From positions 1,860,001 to 1,924,000 of the forward strand of contig NZ_JABMCZ010000003.1 of the NCBI RefSeq assembly GCF_013186535.1: DNA of 64,000 bases. Reading direction: 5' to 3'. Below the pieces are notes generated by a model that saw nothing but the letters and a program-made list of their open reading frames with translations, was not told the origin of the DNA and searched no databases. Shown piece by piece: positions 10,047 to 19,003 of this stretch (position 1 is its first letter; each line of letters begins with the position of its first letter). Made by a program: the position numbers and the translations under genes. This DNA comes from Nocardia terpenica. Lineage in GTDB: Bacteria; Actinomycetota; Actinomycetes; Mycobacteriales; Mycobacteriaceae.

Positions 10047-10175
10047 ATGTGCGGCCCGATCGCCATGCATCTGAACACGATGCACGAGGCCGCGGACGGA
10101 CTCTGGTCGGTAATCTTCAGCGATGTCGCACCCGATAGGCAGTCACGCACACTTGGCTTCGGACAATGTTCCAGC
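10047..10175 (+). pseudogene. CocE/NonD hydrolase C-terminal fragment
   Basis: The translated segment GPIAMHLNTMHEAADGLWSV followed by DVAPDRQSRTLGFGQ lines up with the jelly-roll region of the intact hydrolase 2.5 kb downstream (GPINVHLNTVLDATDGYWVA ... DVAPDGRSREISSGQ). It lies on the opposite strand from that gene and carries only about 40 residues, so it is a diverged duplicate or a relict of a second hydrolase removed by IS activity. Confidence 0.65.
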
Positions 10176-10532
10176 TGGATGAGTCGCGGCGCTGGTGGCC
10201 GGGATGTATCGGTTGGCGTCATGTCGCTGGTCCGACGTTCGTCGACCAGAAGCGGGCTGGTGGGCCAATGGCTCCGCTTTATGTTTATTCACAGCTCGAC
10301 GGAGGGAAGAACGGACCTACTTTCGTTGACGAGAATATGGGGATCGAGATGAGGCAGGGAGTTGACACGCTTGCGCATTATCAGCCTCGAGGAAACTCCG
10401 ACTACAAGACTGAGCCCGGATCCACCGGTGAAATGGCAAGGGAGTCGGTGGAATAAGAGTGGAGATGCCCCGCGAGTTGCGATGATGTGACTGCGAAGAA
10501 AACATCAGTGCGTTCGAAGGTGCATCTCCGAA

Positions 10533-11876
10533 GTGAAGTCTGTCATGTCGAAGGGTGCGGTGTCTGCGCGGTTCGATGATCCGAACCTGATCGGGTTCGC
10601 CGGTTTGGTGCCGGTGGTGCGGCTGGCCGAGCGGTGCGGGCTACCGGAACTGGCCGCTGGCCTGCTGCGATGGCGCTCGTCGCCGAATTCGGCGGGGGCG
10701 TCGCTGGTAGCGAAGATGCTGACGCTGGTGTTCGGGATGGTTGCCGGCGCGGACACGATCGAGGCGATGGATCGGTGACGGCACGGCGCGATGGGTAGAG
10801 CATTCGCCGGGGTGCGAGCGCCGTCGACGCTGGGATCGTTCCTGCGGGCGTTCACCCACGGGCATGTGCAGCAGCTGGCGGCGGTATGTCGGAAAGTGTT
10901 GCCCGCGTTGGCTTCTCATTCACCGTTGCTGCCCGGCGCCGATGCCGTCGCGTATGTCGATATCGACGACACGATCCGGCGCACCTACGGATACTCGAAA
11001 CAGGGTGCCGGGGTCGGGTATTCGAAGATCAATGGGTTGAACGCGCTGATCGGGTGTGTGTCCACTCCGTTGGCGCGGCCGGTGATCGTGGCCGCGAGGT
11101 TGCGGCGGGGGCCGGTCAACTCCGCGCGCGGCGCGGGCAGTTTCGTGGCCGAGGCCATCAAGACCGCTCGTTCGGCCGGCGCGAGGGGGCTGTTGGTGGT
11201 GCGGGCGGACTCGGCGTTCTACGCCGAGCAGATCGTGGCGGCCGCCCGGGGGCTGGGCGCGCATTTCTCGGTCACGGTGCGCATGAATGCCTCGATCCGC
11301 GCCGCGATCGGCTCGATCAGCGAAAATGATTGGACACCAATCAAATACACAGACGCGATCTGGGACGACGATGCCCGGTGCTGGATTTCCGATGCCGAGA
11401 TCGCCCGCATCCGCTACACCGCGTTCACCGGCAAGCCGAAACGCTGTCAGGTCACCGCGTGGCTGATCGTGCGCCGGGTGCCGCGGCTGGGCACCGGTCA
11501 CGCCCAGGGCCAGGGCGAACTGTTTGCCGCCTACCGGTTCCACGCGGTGTTCACCGACTCGCCGTTGCCGCTGGTCGACGCCGAGAAATGCCATCGGCAA
11601 CACGCAGTGATCGAGCAGGTGATCGCGGATTTGAAGGGCTCGGCGCTGGCCCATTGTCCTTCGGGTGTGTTCGCGGCCAACGCTGCCTGGCTGCAGCTGG
11701 CGTGCCTGGCCTACAACCTCACCCGCGCCGCCGGCGCGATCGCCTCGCTGTTCCACGCCAAGGCCACCACCGCAACCATCCGCGCCGACCTAATCGATAT
11801 CCCCGCCCGACTGGCTTGCTCAGGGCGCCCAGTCATCACACCACCGTGGACCGGCTCATCCGGCTCGGCGAGCTAA
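10533..11876 (+). pseudogene. IS1380-family transposase interrupted by a single in-frame TGA
   Basis: The frame from ATG 10533 reads through a complete IS1380-type transposase of ~447 codons except for one stop, TGA at 10776-10778, directly after EAMDR. The same frame resumes without a gap (RHGAMGRAFAGV...), including the DDE regions AVAYVDIDDTIRRTYGY, LLVVRADSAFY and the C-terminal block RQHAVIEQVIADLKGSALAHCPSG with its Glu. In related proteins this position reads like DRLRHGAM, so a Leu codon has become TGA. Apart from that stop the gene is intact, so decay is recent. Terminal inverted repeats could not be placed. Confidence 0.8.
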
Positions 11877-11941
11877 CTATGCCGCATCCGAGAAGTTTGA
11901 TGCTGTAACCGCCGCCCGGAGCGACGGATGATCTTCGGTAG

Positions 11942-12262
11942 ATGAGTGGTGATGCTGGCGGTGTGGTTATGCCGGTGGCTCGCAAGCCGGATGGGTTCGT
12001 TAGGGCGGAGCCTGGGGAAAGGGGCTGCAGGCTGGCCCAGATCGTGCGACGTAGCAAGGCACCGATCCGGGTGCGTCGAGCGGTGATGGTGATGGCCTCG
12101 GCGCAGCCGGTCGATTCATCGCGAAGCTGATGCAGTGTCGGAATCGTATGTGCGGCAAGTGATCCACGATTCCAACGAGAAGGGGTTCGACGCTCTGGAC
12201 CTGATATGGAGCGGGGGCAGGCCGATGAAGACCGATCAACCGATGCGTGATCGGATCTGTTA
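11942..12262 (+). pseudogene. IS630-family transposase N-terminal remnant
   Basis: One frame starts LAQIVRRSKAPIRVRRAVMVMASAQ, the usual N-terminal HTH region of IS630-type proteins. After a frameshift near 12120 the next frame gives SESYVRQVIHDSNEKGFDALD and WSGGRP, the conserved linker before the DDE domain, then a stop at about 12260. The whole catalytic domain is absent. The piece adjoins the right end of the IS1380 element. Confidence 0.75.
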
Positions 12263-12339
12263 AGTTAGATCGCCTGGTGCTGCCCCCGCGACTTGGGCTG
12301 GCCGTTCGCTACATGGAGCCTGCTGAAATTGGCGGAAGT

Positions 12340-12560
12340 GTTAACGCGATCAGCCCGCGCGGTGGCTCACCCGTGTTGGCGTCGTTGTCAGTGCGGTAAG
12401 CACGGCCGGTGCGAGCAGGCGCAGGATGGTCCAGCGCCGTCGAGGGATCCGGATGCGGGCTCGGTGCTGGTCGACGCTGACCGGCGCTTTGGCGGCTTTG
12501 AAGTTCTTCCTCCACCGTCCAGCGACAGCCCTTGTGCTTTTGGTCATGACGCGGTGGCCT
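12340..12560 (-). pseudogene. IS701-like transposase C-terminal remnant
   Basis: Minus-strand frames give RWTVEEEL, then FKAAKAPVSVDQHRARI and RRWTILRLLAPAVLTALT. This matches the C-terminal end of IS701-type transposases (RWxIEExFQxAKxxVGLDxxxVRxWxxWxRxxTLxMLA). A frameshift separates the two halves and the rest of the gene is missing. It separates the IS graveyard from the intact hydrolase gene downstream. Confidence 0.55.
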
Positions 12561-12652
12561 CGGGATTCGCGGGGCTGCGCTATGCGCGAGCCCCGCTCTG
12601 CCCGCTCATGGTGGAGACCGTGTGCGTTGGCGCGCGGTGTTCGGTGGGGTTG

Positions 12653-14746
12653 TTATTCGGGGATAGGTGCGCTGAGTGGGATGTTGACCCAGCTGGGGGC
12701 GTCGGGGTCCAGTCTCAGGTGTTCGGGTTTGAGCTGGCTGTCGGCGAGGATCGGTGTCGGTGGTAGTCCTTTCGGGAAGTTGCTGGCGTAGACGTCGACG
12801 CGGAGCCGATGCCCGGGTTGGAGGACGGCGTCGGTGGGAGTGAGTGCCACGTCGAGCGTGACCGGTTGTCCGGGGGTGACGGTTTGGCGGCGGTCGAGGG
12901 CGAGGTAGTAGGCCGGTTGGGTGTAGTCGCCATTGGCTGACTTCAGGCTGTTCGCATCGTCGATCGCGCGCAGGGAGGTGACGAGCTGGCCGCTGCTGAT
13001 CTCGCGGGATCGGCCGTCGGGAGCGACGTCGTTGACAGTGGCGACCCAGTAGCCGTCGGTCGCGTCGAGCACCGTGTTGAGGTGCACGTTGATCGGCCCG
13101 GACAGGGTGGTCGGCGCGGTGACCCGGCCGCTGGTGAAGGCCAAGCCGTTGGTTTCCCAGATTCGTGAGTCCTCCGTGCAGGCGACGACGATCGATGTGG
13201 CGCCGGCCGAGATGCGGGCGGTATCACGCGAGCACAGGCTCATCACGCCGGGAGCGACGGTCAGATCACGCACACCGACCTGTTGCGCGGACCCCGCCAG
13301 GCCGCCGTCATTGAGCGCGTGCTGCGCTGTACCCGTCGAGCGATCGTTGAGGTACATGCGCCGGTACGTGGCTTCGGGCCGGGGGAACGACCTGTCGTTG
13401 GTCCAGCCGCCACCTTGTTGTTTGACGGTGAGGGGACTGTACCGGTCGATGCCGTTGTCGATTCCCTTGAGCCACTTGTCGAACCAGGCGCGTTGCAGCA
13501 CGTCCAGCCGGGGCGGCATACCGGGATGCCCGAAGCCGGCGACACCTGCGCCAACGTGGTAGCCATCGCCCATGATGAGCTTCTTCTTCTCCAGTGGCAG
13601 TTGGGTGAGCTCGTCGAAAGTGCGGGTCGGGGTGGTGCCGAAGATGTCGAACCAGGCGCCGACAACGAAGGTCGGTGCGGTGATGTTGGCCAGGTCGGTG
13701 CGCAGCCCGCGCCGGAACGCCGAATTCGGATCGATGACCTCCCGGGTTTTCTCGTTGAACTGGTCGATCGACGTGGACCCGTAGGCGTTGGCTATCACAT
13801 CGAGGAAGGTGGCCGGGTCGGCGAGCCGGTCTTTGAGCCATTGCAGTTGCTGGGCGGGATCGAAACGGCCCGCGATGACCGACTCGGCGTCCGGCACCAT
13901 TTTCGACAGGTTGACCACGAGCAACCAGAAAGGCATGAACCCGACGCCGACTCCGCCGCCCGGGGCGACGATATCGGTCAGGATGTCAGCACTGGGCACA
14001 TAGCTGAACACAGCCTTGAGCGCGGGCACGTTCTTGTCGGCGGCTTGCAGTGCGGTGATACCGGTGAACGAGTTGCCCATGGTGCCCACGTTGCCGTTGC
14101 TCCACGGCTGGGAGGTGATCCAGTCGATCACGTTCACGGTGTCGCGGCGTTCGCGGTCACCGAAGATCTGCCACTGGCCCTGCGAGGTACCGGTGCCCCT
14201 CAGATCGACCTGCACCAGCGTGTAGCCGGCCTTCGCCAGATCCCAGTCCTGCGCCGAGGCCTGGATTGCTCCGGAATCCAATTGCTGTGTCAGATCGGTG
14301 AGGCCGTCCAAACCACTGCCCGGGAGGTTGAACCGGGCCAGCCAGGGCAGCAGTACGCTCTCGACGCCGGGGATCTTCAGGATCGCCTGGGCGAGGTTCA
14401 TAGTGATCTTGCCGTAGCCTTGCATCTGGAGAATGACCGGTCTTGGTGTGTCGGGACGACGACCGCCGGTTGCCGGGTGAATGATGTCGGCCTTGAGTAC
14501 TGTCCCGTCGTCCATGGTGATCGGGACCGCCAGATCCGCACTGACATCGGGAAACGGCTGCGGGCCGTCGACCGCCGACGTCCACCGGGCCGCGAAATCA
14601 CCGCCGTCGATTCCGGTGAATCCTGTTCCCGGATCCGCCGAGGCGAGCGGCGCCAGCGCCGGCGAACACATCACCGCCCCCACGATCGCCAGAGCCAGCC
14701 ACTTTCTTCGCGCCCACATTCCCTCGCTGCCTTTCTCGCTCGTCAC
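12653..14746 (-). CDS. Secreted CocE/NonD-family (peptidase S15-like) hydrolase
   Basis: A 697-residue alpha/beta hydrolase with a C-terminal jelly-roll domain, a family that cleaves esters, amides or X-Pro peptides. The N-terminus has a signal peptide (basic WARRKW, hydrophobic LALAIVGAVMCSPALAPLA, then ASADP), so it is exported. The nucleophile elbow is GTMGNSFTG (Ser in GxSxxG) after VDLRGTGTSQG, the typical oxyanion strand; the jelly-roll contains GPINVHLNTVLDATDGYWVA. ATG 14746 is used; an internal ATG at 14719 would also keep the signal peptide. It is transcribed divergently from a TetR regulator, with a strong palindrome in between that probably controls both genes. Substrate unknown. 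Confidence 0.85.
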   Translation of the reverse strand: MTSEKGSEGMWARRKWLALAIVGAVMCSPALAPLASADPGTGFTGIDGGDFAARWTSAVDGPQPFPDVSADLAVPITMDDGTVLKADIIHPATGGRRPDTPRPVILQMQGYGKITMNLAQAILKIPGVESVLLPWLARFNLPGSGLDGLTDLTQQLDSGAIQASAQDWDLAKAGYTLVQVDLRGTGTSQGQWQIFGDRERRDTVNVIDWITSQPWSNGNVGTMGNSFTGITALQAADKNVPALKAVFSYVPSADILTDIVAPGGGVGVGFMPFWLLVVNLSKMVPDAESVIAGRFDPAQQLQWLKDRLADPATFLDVIANAYGSTSIDQFNEKTREVIDPNSAFRRGLRTDLANITAPTFVVGAWFDIFGTTPTRTFDELTQLPLEKKKLIMGDGYHVGAGVAGFGHPGMPPRLDVLQRAWFDKWLKGIDNGIDRYSPLTVKQQGGGWTNDRSFPRPEATYRRMYLNDRSTGTAQHALNDGGLAGSAQQVGVRDLTVAPGVMSLCSRDTARISAGATSIVVACTEDSRIWETNGLAFTSGRVTAPTTLSGPINVHLNTVLDATDGYWVATVNDVAPDGRSREISSGQLVTSLRAIDDANSLKSANGDYTQPAYYLALDRRQTVTPGQPVTLDVALTPTDAVLQPGHRLRVDVYASNFPKGLPPTPILADSQLKPEHLRLDPDAPSWVNIPLSAPIPE

Positions 14747-14842
14747 TCCCGCGCGGCAGGGGCCGTGACGGCGCCATGTCGGATACCGGTCGGTCTATCT
14801 ACCGGCGAGTAGGGACTGTAACTCGCACCACATCGCGATGGC

Positions 14843-14866
14843 AAGATAGTGATGAGTCACTATCTT
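14843..14866. promoter_or_regulatory. Probable TetR operator (10-bp perfect inverted repeat)
   Basis: AAGATAGTGA and TCACTATCTT form perfect 10-bp arms around a 4-bp centre (TGAG). The site lies between the divergent hydrolase and TetR genes, 25 bp before the TetR GTG start and ~97 bp from the hydrolase start. Size and placement are those of a TetR-family autoregulatory operator. Binding is inference. Confidence 0.75.
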
Positions 14867-14891
14867 TCTTGCCTCGGCTTACCCTGGTCCT

Positions 14892-15599
14892 GTGGGAGAC
14901 GCTGGATCCGAACGTACCGATACGCCCGCCGCCTGCCCTCCGGGCGGTCCGGTGCGGCGGACCCAACGCGAGCGACGCGAAGCGACGATCGCCCGGCTGC
15001 TCGATGCGAGCATCGCGACGATCGACGAAATCGGTTACGCCCGAACGTCGGTCAACGAGATCGCTGCGCGCGCTGGCCTGTCCTACGGGGCGCTGTTCCG
15101 GCATTTCGACTCGATGAGCGACTTCATGGCTGCCACCGCCCGTGAGACGGTCCGCCGCCATACCCGGCTCGTGGTCGCCCGCGTCCGCGAGGTGGCCGGG
15201 CACGACGGCCGCGGCACCCTCGAGACCACGCTGCAGGTGCTGCGGGAGCTGGCCGGCCATCCGACCCACACCGTCGTCCTGGAACTGACCAACGCCGCCC
15301 GCACCGACACCGCGCTACGCGAGCACATGCGGCGGACGATGACCGATGTCGCGCCCGAAATGATCGAGGCCGCACAACAACTCGTCGGCCATAACCTCGA
15401 TCTCGCCCCCGGCGACTTCGCCACGCTCGTATTCATGATCGTCGACCTGTTCGACGCCGAAGCGTTCCAGCACCCCCTGCGAGAACAACACCCCGAGATC
15501 AACCAGCGACGTATACCCTTGCTGCTCAAAATGCTTGCGGCCCTGTCGCCCCAACCACAAGCAGGCTCGAACTCACTGATGGGGCCGTCCAGCACGTGA
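14892..15599 (+). CDS. TetR/AcrR-family transcriptional regulator
   Basis: A 235-residue regulator. The N-terminal HTH is at about residues 25-70: RERREATIARLLDASIATIDEIGYARTSVNEIAARAGLSYGALFRHFDS, with the typical YxxFxSKxxL-like end. The C-terminal ~150 residues are helical and should bind an unknown ligand. The GTG at 14892 is the first plausible start; a shorter protein beginning nearer the HTH cannot be excluded. The gene is divergent from the secreted hydrolase, and the palindrome at 14843-14866 overlaps the promoter region, so it probably represses itself and the hydrolase until a ligand of the hydrolase pathway binds. Confidence 0.85.
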   Translation: MGDAGSERTDTPAACPPGGPVRRTQRERREATIARLLDASIATIDEIGYARTSVNEIAARAGLSYGALFRHFDSMSDFMAATARETVRRHTRLVVARVREVAGHDGRGTLETTLQVLRELAGHPTHTVVLELTNAARTDTALREHMRRTMTDVAPEMIEAAQQLVGHNLDLAPGDFATLVFMIVDLFDAEAFQHPLREQHPEINQRRIPLLLKMLAALSPQPQAGSNSLMGPSST

Positions 15600-15807
15600 T
15601 CGGACCAACACCCAGGGCGCTTACTGTATTTGTCGGCGAATACCGCCGAGAACACTCACAAACGACGCACAATCTTCGTGTGCAGCGGATCGCCGGATGT
15701 CCGCTGGCGATGCTGTTTCGAACGCCAGTTTGATCGTGACCGAGCAGACCGCTCCGGCTGGTACGGACCAGCATCATTGGGTTGTTCCCGGCTGTCAGGC
15801 CGGTGCC
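15600..15807. other. Intergenic sequence, nothing recognised
   Basis: After the TetR gene there is about 200 bp with no gene, repeat or clear terminator that I can see. Reading frames on both strands lack family features. Confidence 0.3.
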
Positions 15808-15996
15808 CTACATGGTCGCGGGTCGGACAGCTTGCAGTCCAGGGAGCCTGAAGATCTGCAAGGCCAGCCGGGACCGCCACACGCCGTCACGGTACGCGTA
15901 GGTCAAATGTCCGGCTATCCATGCGGCGATGCCTCCGAACAGCCGCGTCAGTAAGATCAGTGGACCGTGCCCGAGGTGCAACCACAGCCCGCCCAC
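15808..15996 (-). CDS. Small hypothetical protein with one hydrophobic segment
   Basis: A 62-residue frame starting at GTG 15996: an LHLGHGPLILLTRLFGGIAAWIAGHLTYAYRDGVW segment followed by a basic SRLALQIFRLPGLQ tail. The hydrophobic part could cross the membrane once. The open frame continues upstream without an ATG, so it may instead be the end of a decayed larger gene. No family was recognised and no ribosome binding site is clear. Confidence 0.3.
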   Translation of the reverse strand: MGGLWLHLGHGPLILLTRLFGGIAAWIAGHLTYAYRDGVWRSRLALQIFRLPGLQAVRPATM

Positions 15997-16111
15997 CCGG
16001 CGGTTGAACCCGCGAGCAGGAGCATCGCTGTCATCTGTTCAGCCTACGCACGGGCCCGCCGTGTCGGTGCGGTGCGATGGGACGATGCCGGGGTTCTCGT
16101 TGCGGACTACG

Positions 16112-17017
16112 TCATGGCGCGGGTGTTGTGAGTGGCTTGACGATCTCCACGAAGGGCGAGCTGAGGAACAGATCCCCGAAAGGTTCCGGCAGCGGTGGCA
16201 GTTCGCGGCCGTAGCGCTGCGCGAGGGCGAGGACGCTCACCGGGGTGGCTGTCCAGCCGCGAGTGCCGAACCAGTCCTCCGGATCGGCACGCTCATCGGT
16301 GTAGAACAGATCGCTCAGGCCGATCTCGGCTACCGGCGAGTTGCGCACGTGCTCGTCCGTGAACTTCGTGAGCTTCTCCAGATCCTGACCGCTCAGCGCG
16401 TCGAGGGCCACGCGGCTCCCGGGCGCTGAAAGCCGCTCGATCCGTTCGAACAACACGTTCTGTGCCGCGCCGGGCAGATACGGCAACAGGCCCTCCGCGG
16501 TCCAGGACGTGGGCACTGACGGATCGAATCCGGCGTTCAGCAGCGCGGCAGGCCAGTCGTCGCGCAGGTCCATCGCGATCGCACGCCGATCCGCGGCCGG
16601 CTCGGCATTGTTGTCGTCGAGGACCTGGCGCTTGAATTCGAGCACCTTGGGCTGATCGAGTCCGAACACGACAGTGCCCGCGGGCCAGGCCAGTCGATAG
16701 GCCCGCACATCCAGACCCGCGGCCAGGATAACCGCCTGGCGCATACCGGCCTCGGCGGCGGCGAGGAAATGATCGTCGCAGAACTTCGTGCGCAGGCCCA
16801 TAATGCCCGAGGACAGGAACCACTCGTCCGAGGATCCGGGATCCTTGAGCAGGCGCCCCATCCCTTCATGACCGGACGCGGCGACGAACAGCGCGGCGTA
16901 GTCGTCGCGCACCAGCGCATCGGGCCGGGAGGTCTCCATAGCCCGGGCTGCGGCGGCACCGAGCGCGGTGGCACCCACGCTGCTGATGATGTCCCAGGTA
17001 TCTCTCTCAGTACGCAC
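16112..17017 (-). CDS. TIGR00027-type SAM-dependent methyltransferase
   Basis: A 301-residue methyltransferase of the large mycobacterial/nocardial family related to leucine carboxyl methyltransferases (TIGR00027). Hallmarks are the opening RTERDTWDIISSVGATALGAAAARA, the SAM-binding VILAAGLDVRAYRLAWP, then VFGLDQPKVLEFKRQVL and SWTAEGLLPYLP. GTG 17017 is selected because GGAGGAAT precedes it and because family members start at this point; the longer frame to 17056 adds unrelated residues. Methyl acceptors of this family are mostly unknown. The gene stands alone between degenerate IS sequences. Confidence 0.85.
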   Translation of the reverse strand: MRTERDTWDIISSVGATALGAAAARAMETSRPDALVRDDYAALFVAASGHEGMGRLLKDPGSSDEWFLSSGIMGLRTKFCDDHFLAAAEAGMRQAVILAAGLDVRAYRLAWPAGTVVFGLDQPKVLEFKRQVLDDNNAEPAADRRAIAMDLRDDWPAALLNAGFDPSVPTSWTAEGLLPYLPGAAQNVLFERIERLSAPGSRVALDALSGQDLEKLTKFTDEHVRNSPVAEIGLSDLFYTDERADPEDWFGTRGWTATPVSVLALAQRYGRELPPLPEPFGDLFLSSPFVEIVKPLTTPAP

Positions 17018-17582
17018 GGCATTCCTCCGATAAGTAGAAAACCAGCTGTGATGCAACAGATAGTGAGCCGACCGTCCGTGACAACGGACACAGACATGAC
17101 CTTACACCCGTTTACTAAATTTCGTCCAACTGGAATCAACCCAACCGGAATCACCCGGTGACACGCCGGGTCGACAGTGACGGCACCCTCGTGGCAATAT
17201 TTCGGATACGGCTTGGATACTGCGCCATTCTTTCATGCCTACGTCTGGACAATTCATTTCTGTTGGTGACCACCCTTTGCGGAAGTCGGATCCATACCGA
17301 GAACCCCCTTGGACAAAGAACGCTCGGAGGCAGGCTATCGCCATCCAGGCTGCGATCAAAGGCGGATCGGCACAACACTTCGGGCTGGCCGGATTCTGCA
17401 AGCCCGCTCGCTGTGGACATCGCAGCTGACGACGCTCCGGCCTGTGCCACGACCCCCGAGCCGTCACCGCCAACTTTCAGCGACGGGTACCCCGACATAG
17501 ACTTACCCACCGAAAAGGTGCTCCTGCAACTGCGCGATCCGAACCTTGACAACTCGAATTATCGCAGTTCATTCCTGATGCC
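17018..17582. other. Intergenic/relict region before the IS110 element
   Basis: About 560 bp with no intact gene. It holds a short IS1380 N-terminal fossil (listed separately) and otherwise unrecognised sequence. Base composition is lower in GC at 17018-17300. Confidence 0.4.
17400..17507 (-). pseudogene. IS1380-family transposase N-terminal scrap
   Basis: Minus-strand translation GKSMSGYPSLKVGGDGSGVV followed by AQAGASSA resembles the IS1380 N-terminus also seen in the remnant at 5741 (KSTLLYPRLAVDGDGSGVAAQ). The similarity ends after about 35 codons. It is a third IS1380 relic in the window and marks where an element was lost. Confidence 0.45.
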
Positions 17583-17666
17583 ATGTAAGGGGCGGGGTCT
17601 CCCGCTCCTGTGGCGTCTCGGCTGATGCTGGGGTGTCAGATTCCGCACAGTTTGTGGAGGCCCCTG

Positions 17667-18689
17667 GTGAACGAGGATGGCGGAAAGCAGTTCGTGGGTA
17701 TTGATTTGCATCGTCGCCGGTCGGTGATCGTCCGACTGGACGAAGCCGGCAACCGGATCGGGGTGGTCAAGATCGCCAACGATCCGGCGGTGCTGACGGA
17801 ACAGATCCGGCAGGCCGGTCCGGCGCCGGAGGTGGTGGTGGAAGCCTGTTACGGCTGGTATTGGGCGGTGGACACGCTCCGAGAGTGCGGTGCCACGGTG
17901 CATCTGGCGCATCCGTTGGGAGTCAAGGGATTTCAGCATCGGCGGGTGAAGAACGATGTGCGCGATGCCGCGGACCTGGCGGATCTGTTGCGGATGGGCC
18001 GGTTGCCCGAGGCGTGGATCGCGCCACCGCCGACCCGAGAGCTTCGGGAGTTGGTGCGTTACCGGGCCAAACTGGTGAACCTGCGGTCCGGGCTCAAGGC
18101 TCAGGTGCACGGCGTGCTGGCCAAGGCTGGAGTGCTCATCCCGGCCTCCGATCTGTTCGGGGTCCAGGGACGGGCCGGACTGGCCAAGGTCCGCCTGGAC
18201 GAGGTCTACGCGCAGCGGGTGAGATCGCTGCTGGACTTGATCGATGTCCTCGACACCGAAGTCGACACGTTCACCACCCGGATCGCGGCCCGGCTCGACG
18301 GCCACCGTGGTTACCGAACGATCCAGCAGCTGCCCGGGATCGGCCCGGTGCTGGCGGCGGTGCTGGTGGCCGAGATCGGTGAGGTGGACAGGTTCCGGGG
18401 GCCCGCGCAGCTGTGTTCCTGGGCGGGGTTGACCCCACGCCACCGCGAATCCGACACCACCGTGCACCGCGGAAAGATCACCAAGCAGGGGTCCCGGTTG
18501 TTGCGGTGGGCGCTGGTGGAAGCCATTCAGGTCGGCGGCACCACCAAGATCCGCGCCGACCGCGACCGGATCGCCGACCGGCGCGGGCGCAACATCGCCA
18601 AGATCGCGGCGGCCCGCAAGCTGCTCATCCTCGTCTACTACGGCCTGCGCGACGGTGAGATCCGGGCGCTGGCCAGGAACGCGGGGTGA
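17667..18689 (+). CDS. IS110-family DEDD transposase (complete)
   Basis: A 340-residue recombinase with both expected domains. The N-terminal RuvC-like DEDD domain shows QFVGIDLHRRRS (Asp), VVVEACYGWYW (Glu) and KNDVRDAADLADLL (Asp pair). The C-terminal Tnp_20 domain shows LPGIGPVLAAVLVAEIGEVDRF, LCSWAGLTPRHRESDTTVHRG and KQGSRLLRWALVEA with its catalytic Ser. GTG 17667 follows TGTGGAGGCCCCTG and gives a family-like N-terminus; the frame is open further upstream but without family sequence. The protein has no visible damage and may be active; IS110 recombinases are RNA-guided. Confidence 0.9.
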   Translation: MNEDGGKQFVGIDLHRRRSVIVRLDEAGNRIGVVKIANDPAVLTEQIRQAGPAPEVVVEACYGWYWAVDTLRECGATVHLAHPLGVKGFQHRRVKNDVRDAADLADLLRMGRLPEAWIAPPPTRELRELVRYRAKLVNLRSGLKAQVHGVLAKAGVLIPASDLFGVQGRAGLAKVRLDEVYAQRVRSLLDLIDVLDTEVDTFTTRIAARLDGHRGYRTIQQLPGIGPVLAAVLVAEIGEVDRFRGPAQLCSWAGLTPRHRESDTTVHRGKITKQGSRLLRWALVEAIQVGGTTKIRADRDRIADRRGRNIAKIAAARKLLILVYYGLRDGEIRALARNAG

Positions 18690-19003
18690 GCATCCCGGCC
18701 GCGGCATGCACGTGGTCGTCCCTCCTTCCGGCCCCCGTGACGGCGTGGTCGAATTTCTGATTGACCCTGTATGCCGCGTGTCGCAGAGCTCCACGCCCCA
18801 CCCTGTCGCAGGCGAAGGAATGCACGACAGCCGGGACCACCCGGCCTGACGCGTCAACTCATCGACGACCTGGAGAACGACGACACAACAAACCGAATCA
18901 CCGACCCCTCTCGCAACTTCCCTGCACCACCCGGGAAGGCGGTTACACGCGTCCCCACCACAAAACACACTGCGGGCAGCCAGCGGAAATAGTCACACGA
19001 CCG
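18690..19003 (+). ncRNA. Candidate guide (bridge/seek) RNA region of the IS110 element
   Basis: This ~310-bp non-coding right end lies between the transposase stop and the large palindrome. IS110-family elements encode a structured guide RNA in one long non-coding end. The left end here is too short, so the right end is the likely site. I cannot fold it or define the loops, so this is positional inference only. Confidence 0.3.

Larger units (their letters stand above)
9474..10532. other. Relict region with fragments of several genes
   Basis: About 1 kb without an intact gene. It contains recognisable debris: an enoyl-CoA hydratase piece (9750-9925) and a CocE/NonD hydrolase piece (10047-10175), entered separately. 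At 9565-9660 the plus strand reads KVTVTLSGTADDEWTVDMVSGKK, which may be a fragment of a lipid-binding SCP2-like domain, but that is weak. The stretch 10180-10532 shows nothing I recognise. Confidence 0.5.

Noticed and set aside
13283..14812. A 509-codon plus-strand frame opposite the CocE/NonD gene
   Set aside because: Shadow frame; no start signal or family motifs, whereas the minus frame has a signal peptide and nucleophile elbow.
17559..18968. A 469-codon minus-strand frame across the IS110 element
   Set aside because: Antisense shadow of the intact transposase, which has all DEDD and Tnp_20 motifs on the plus strand.
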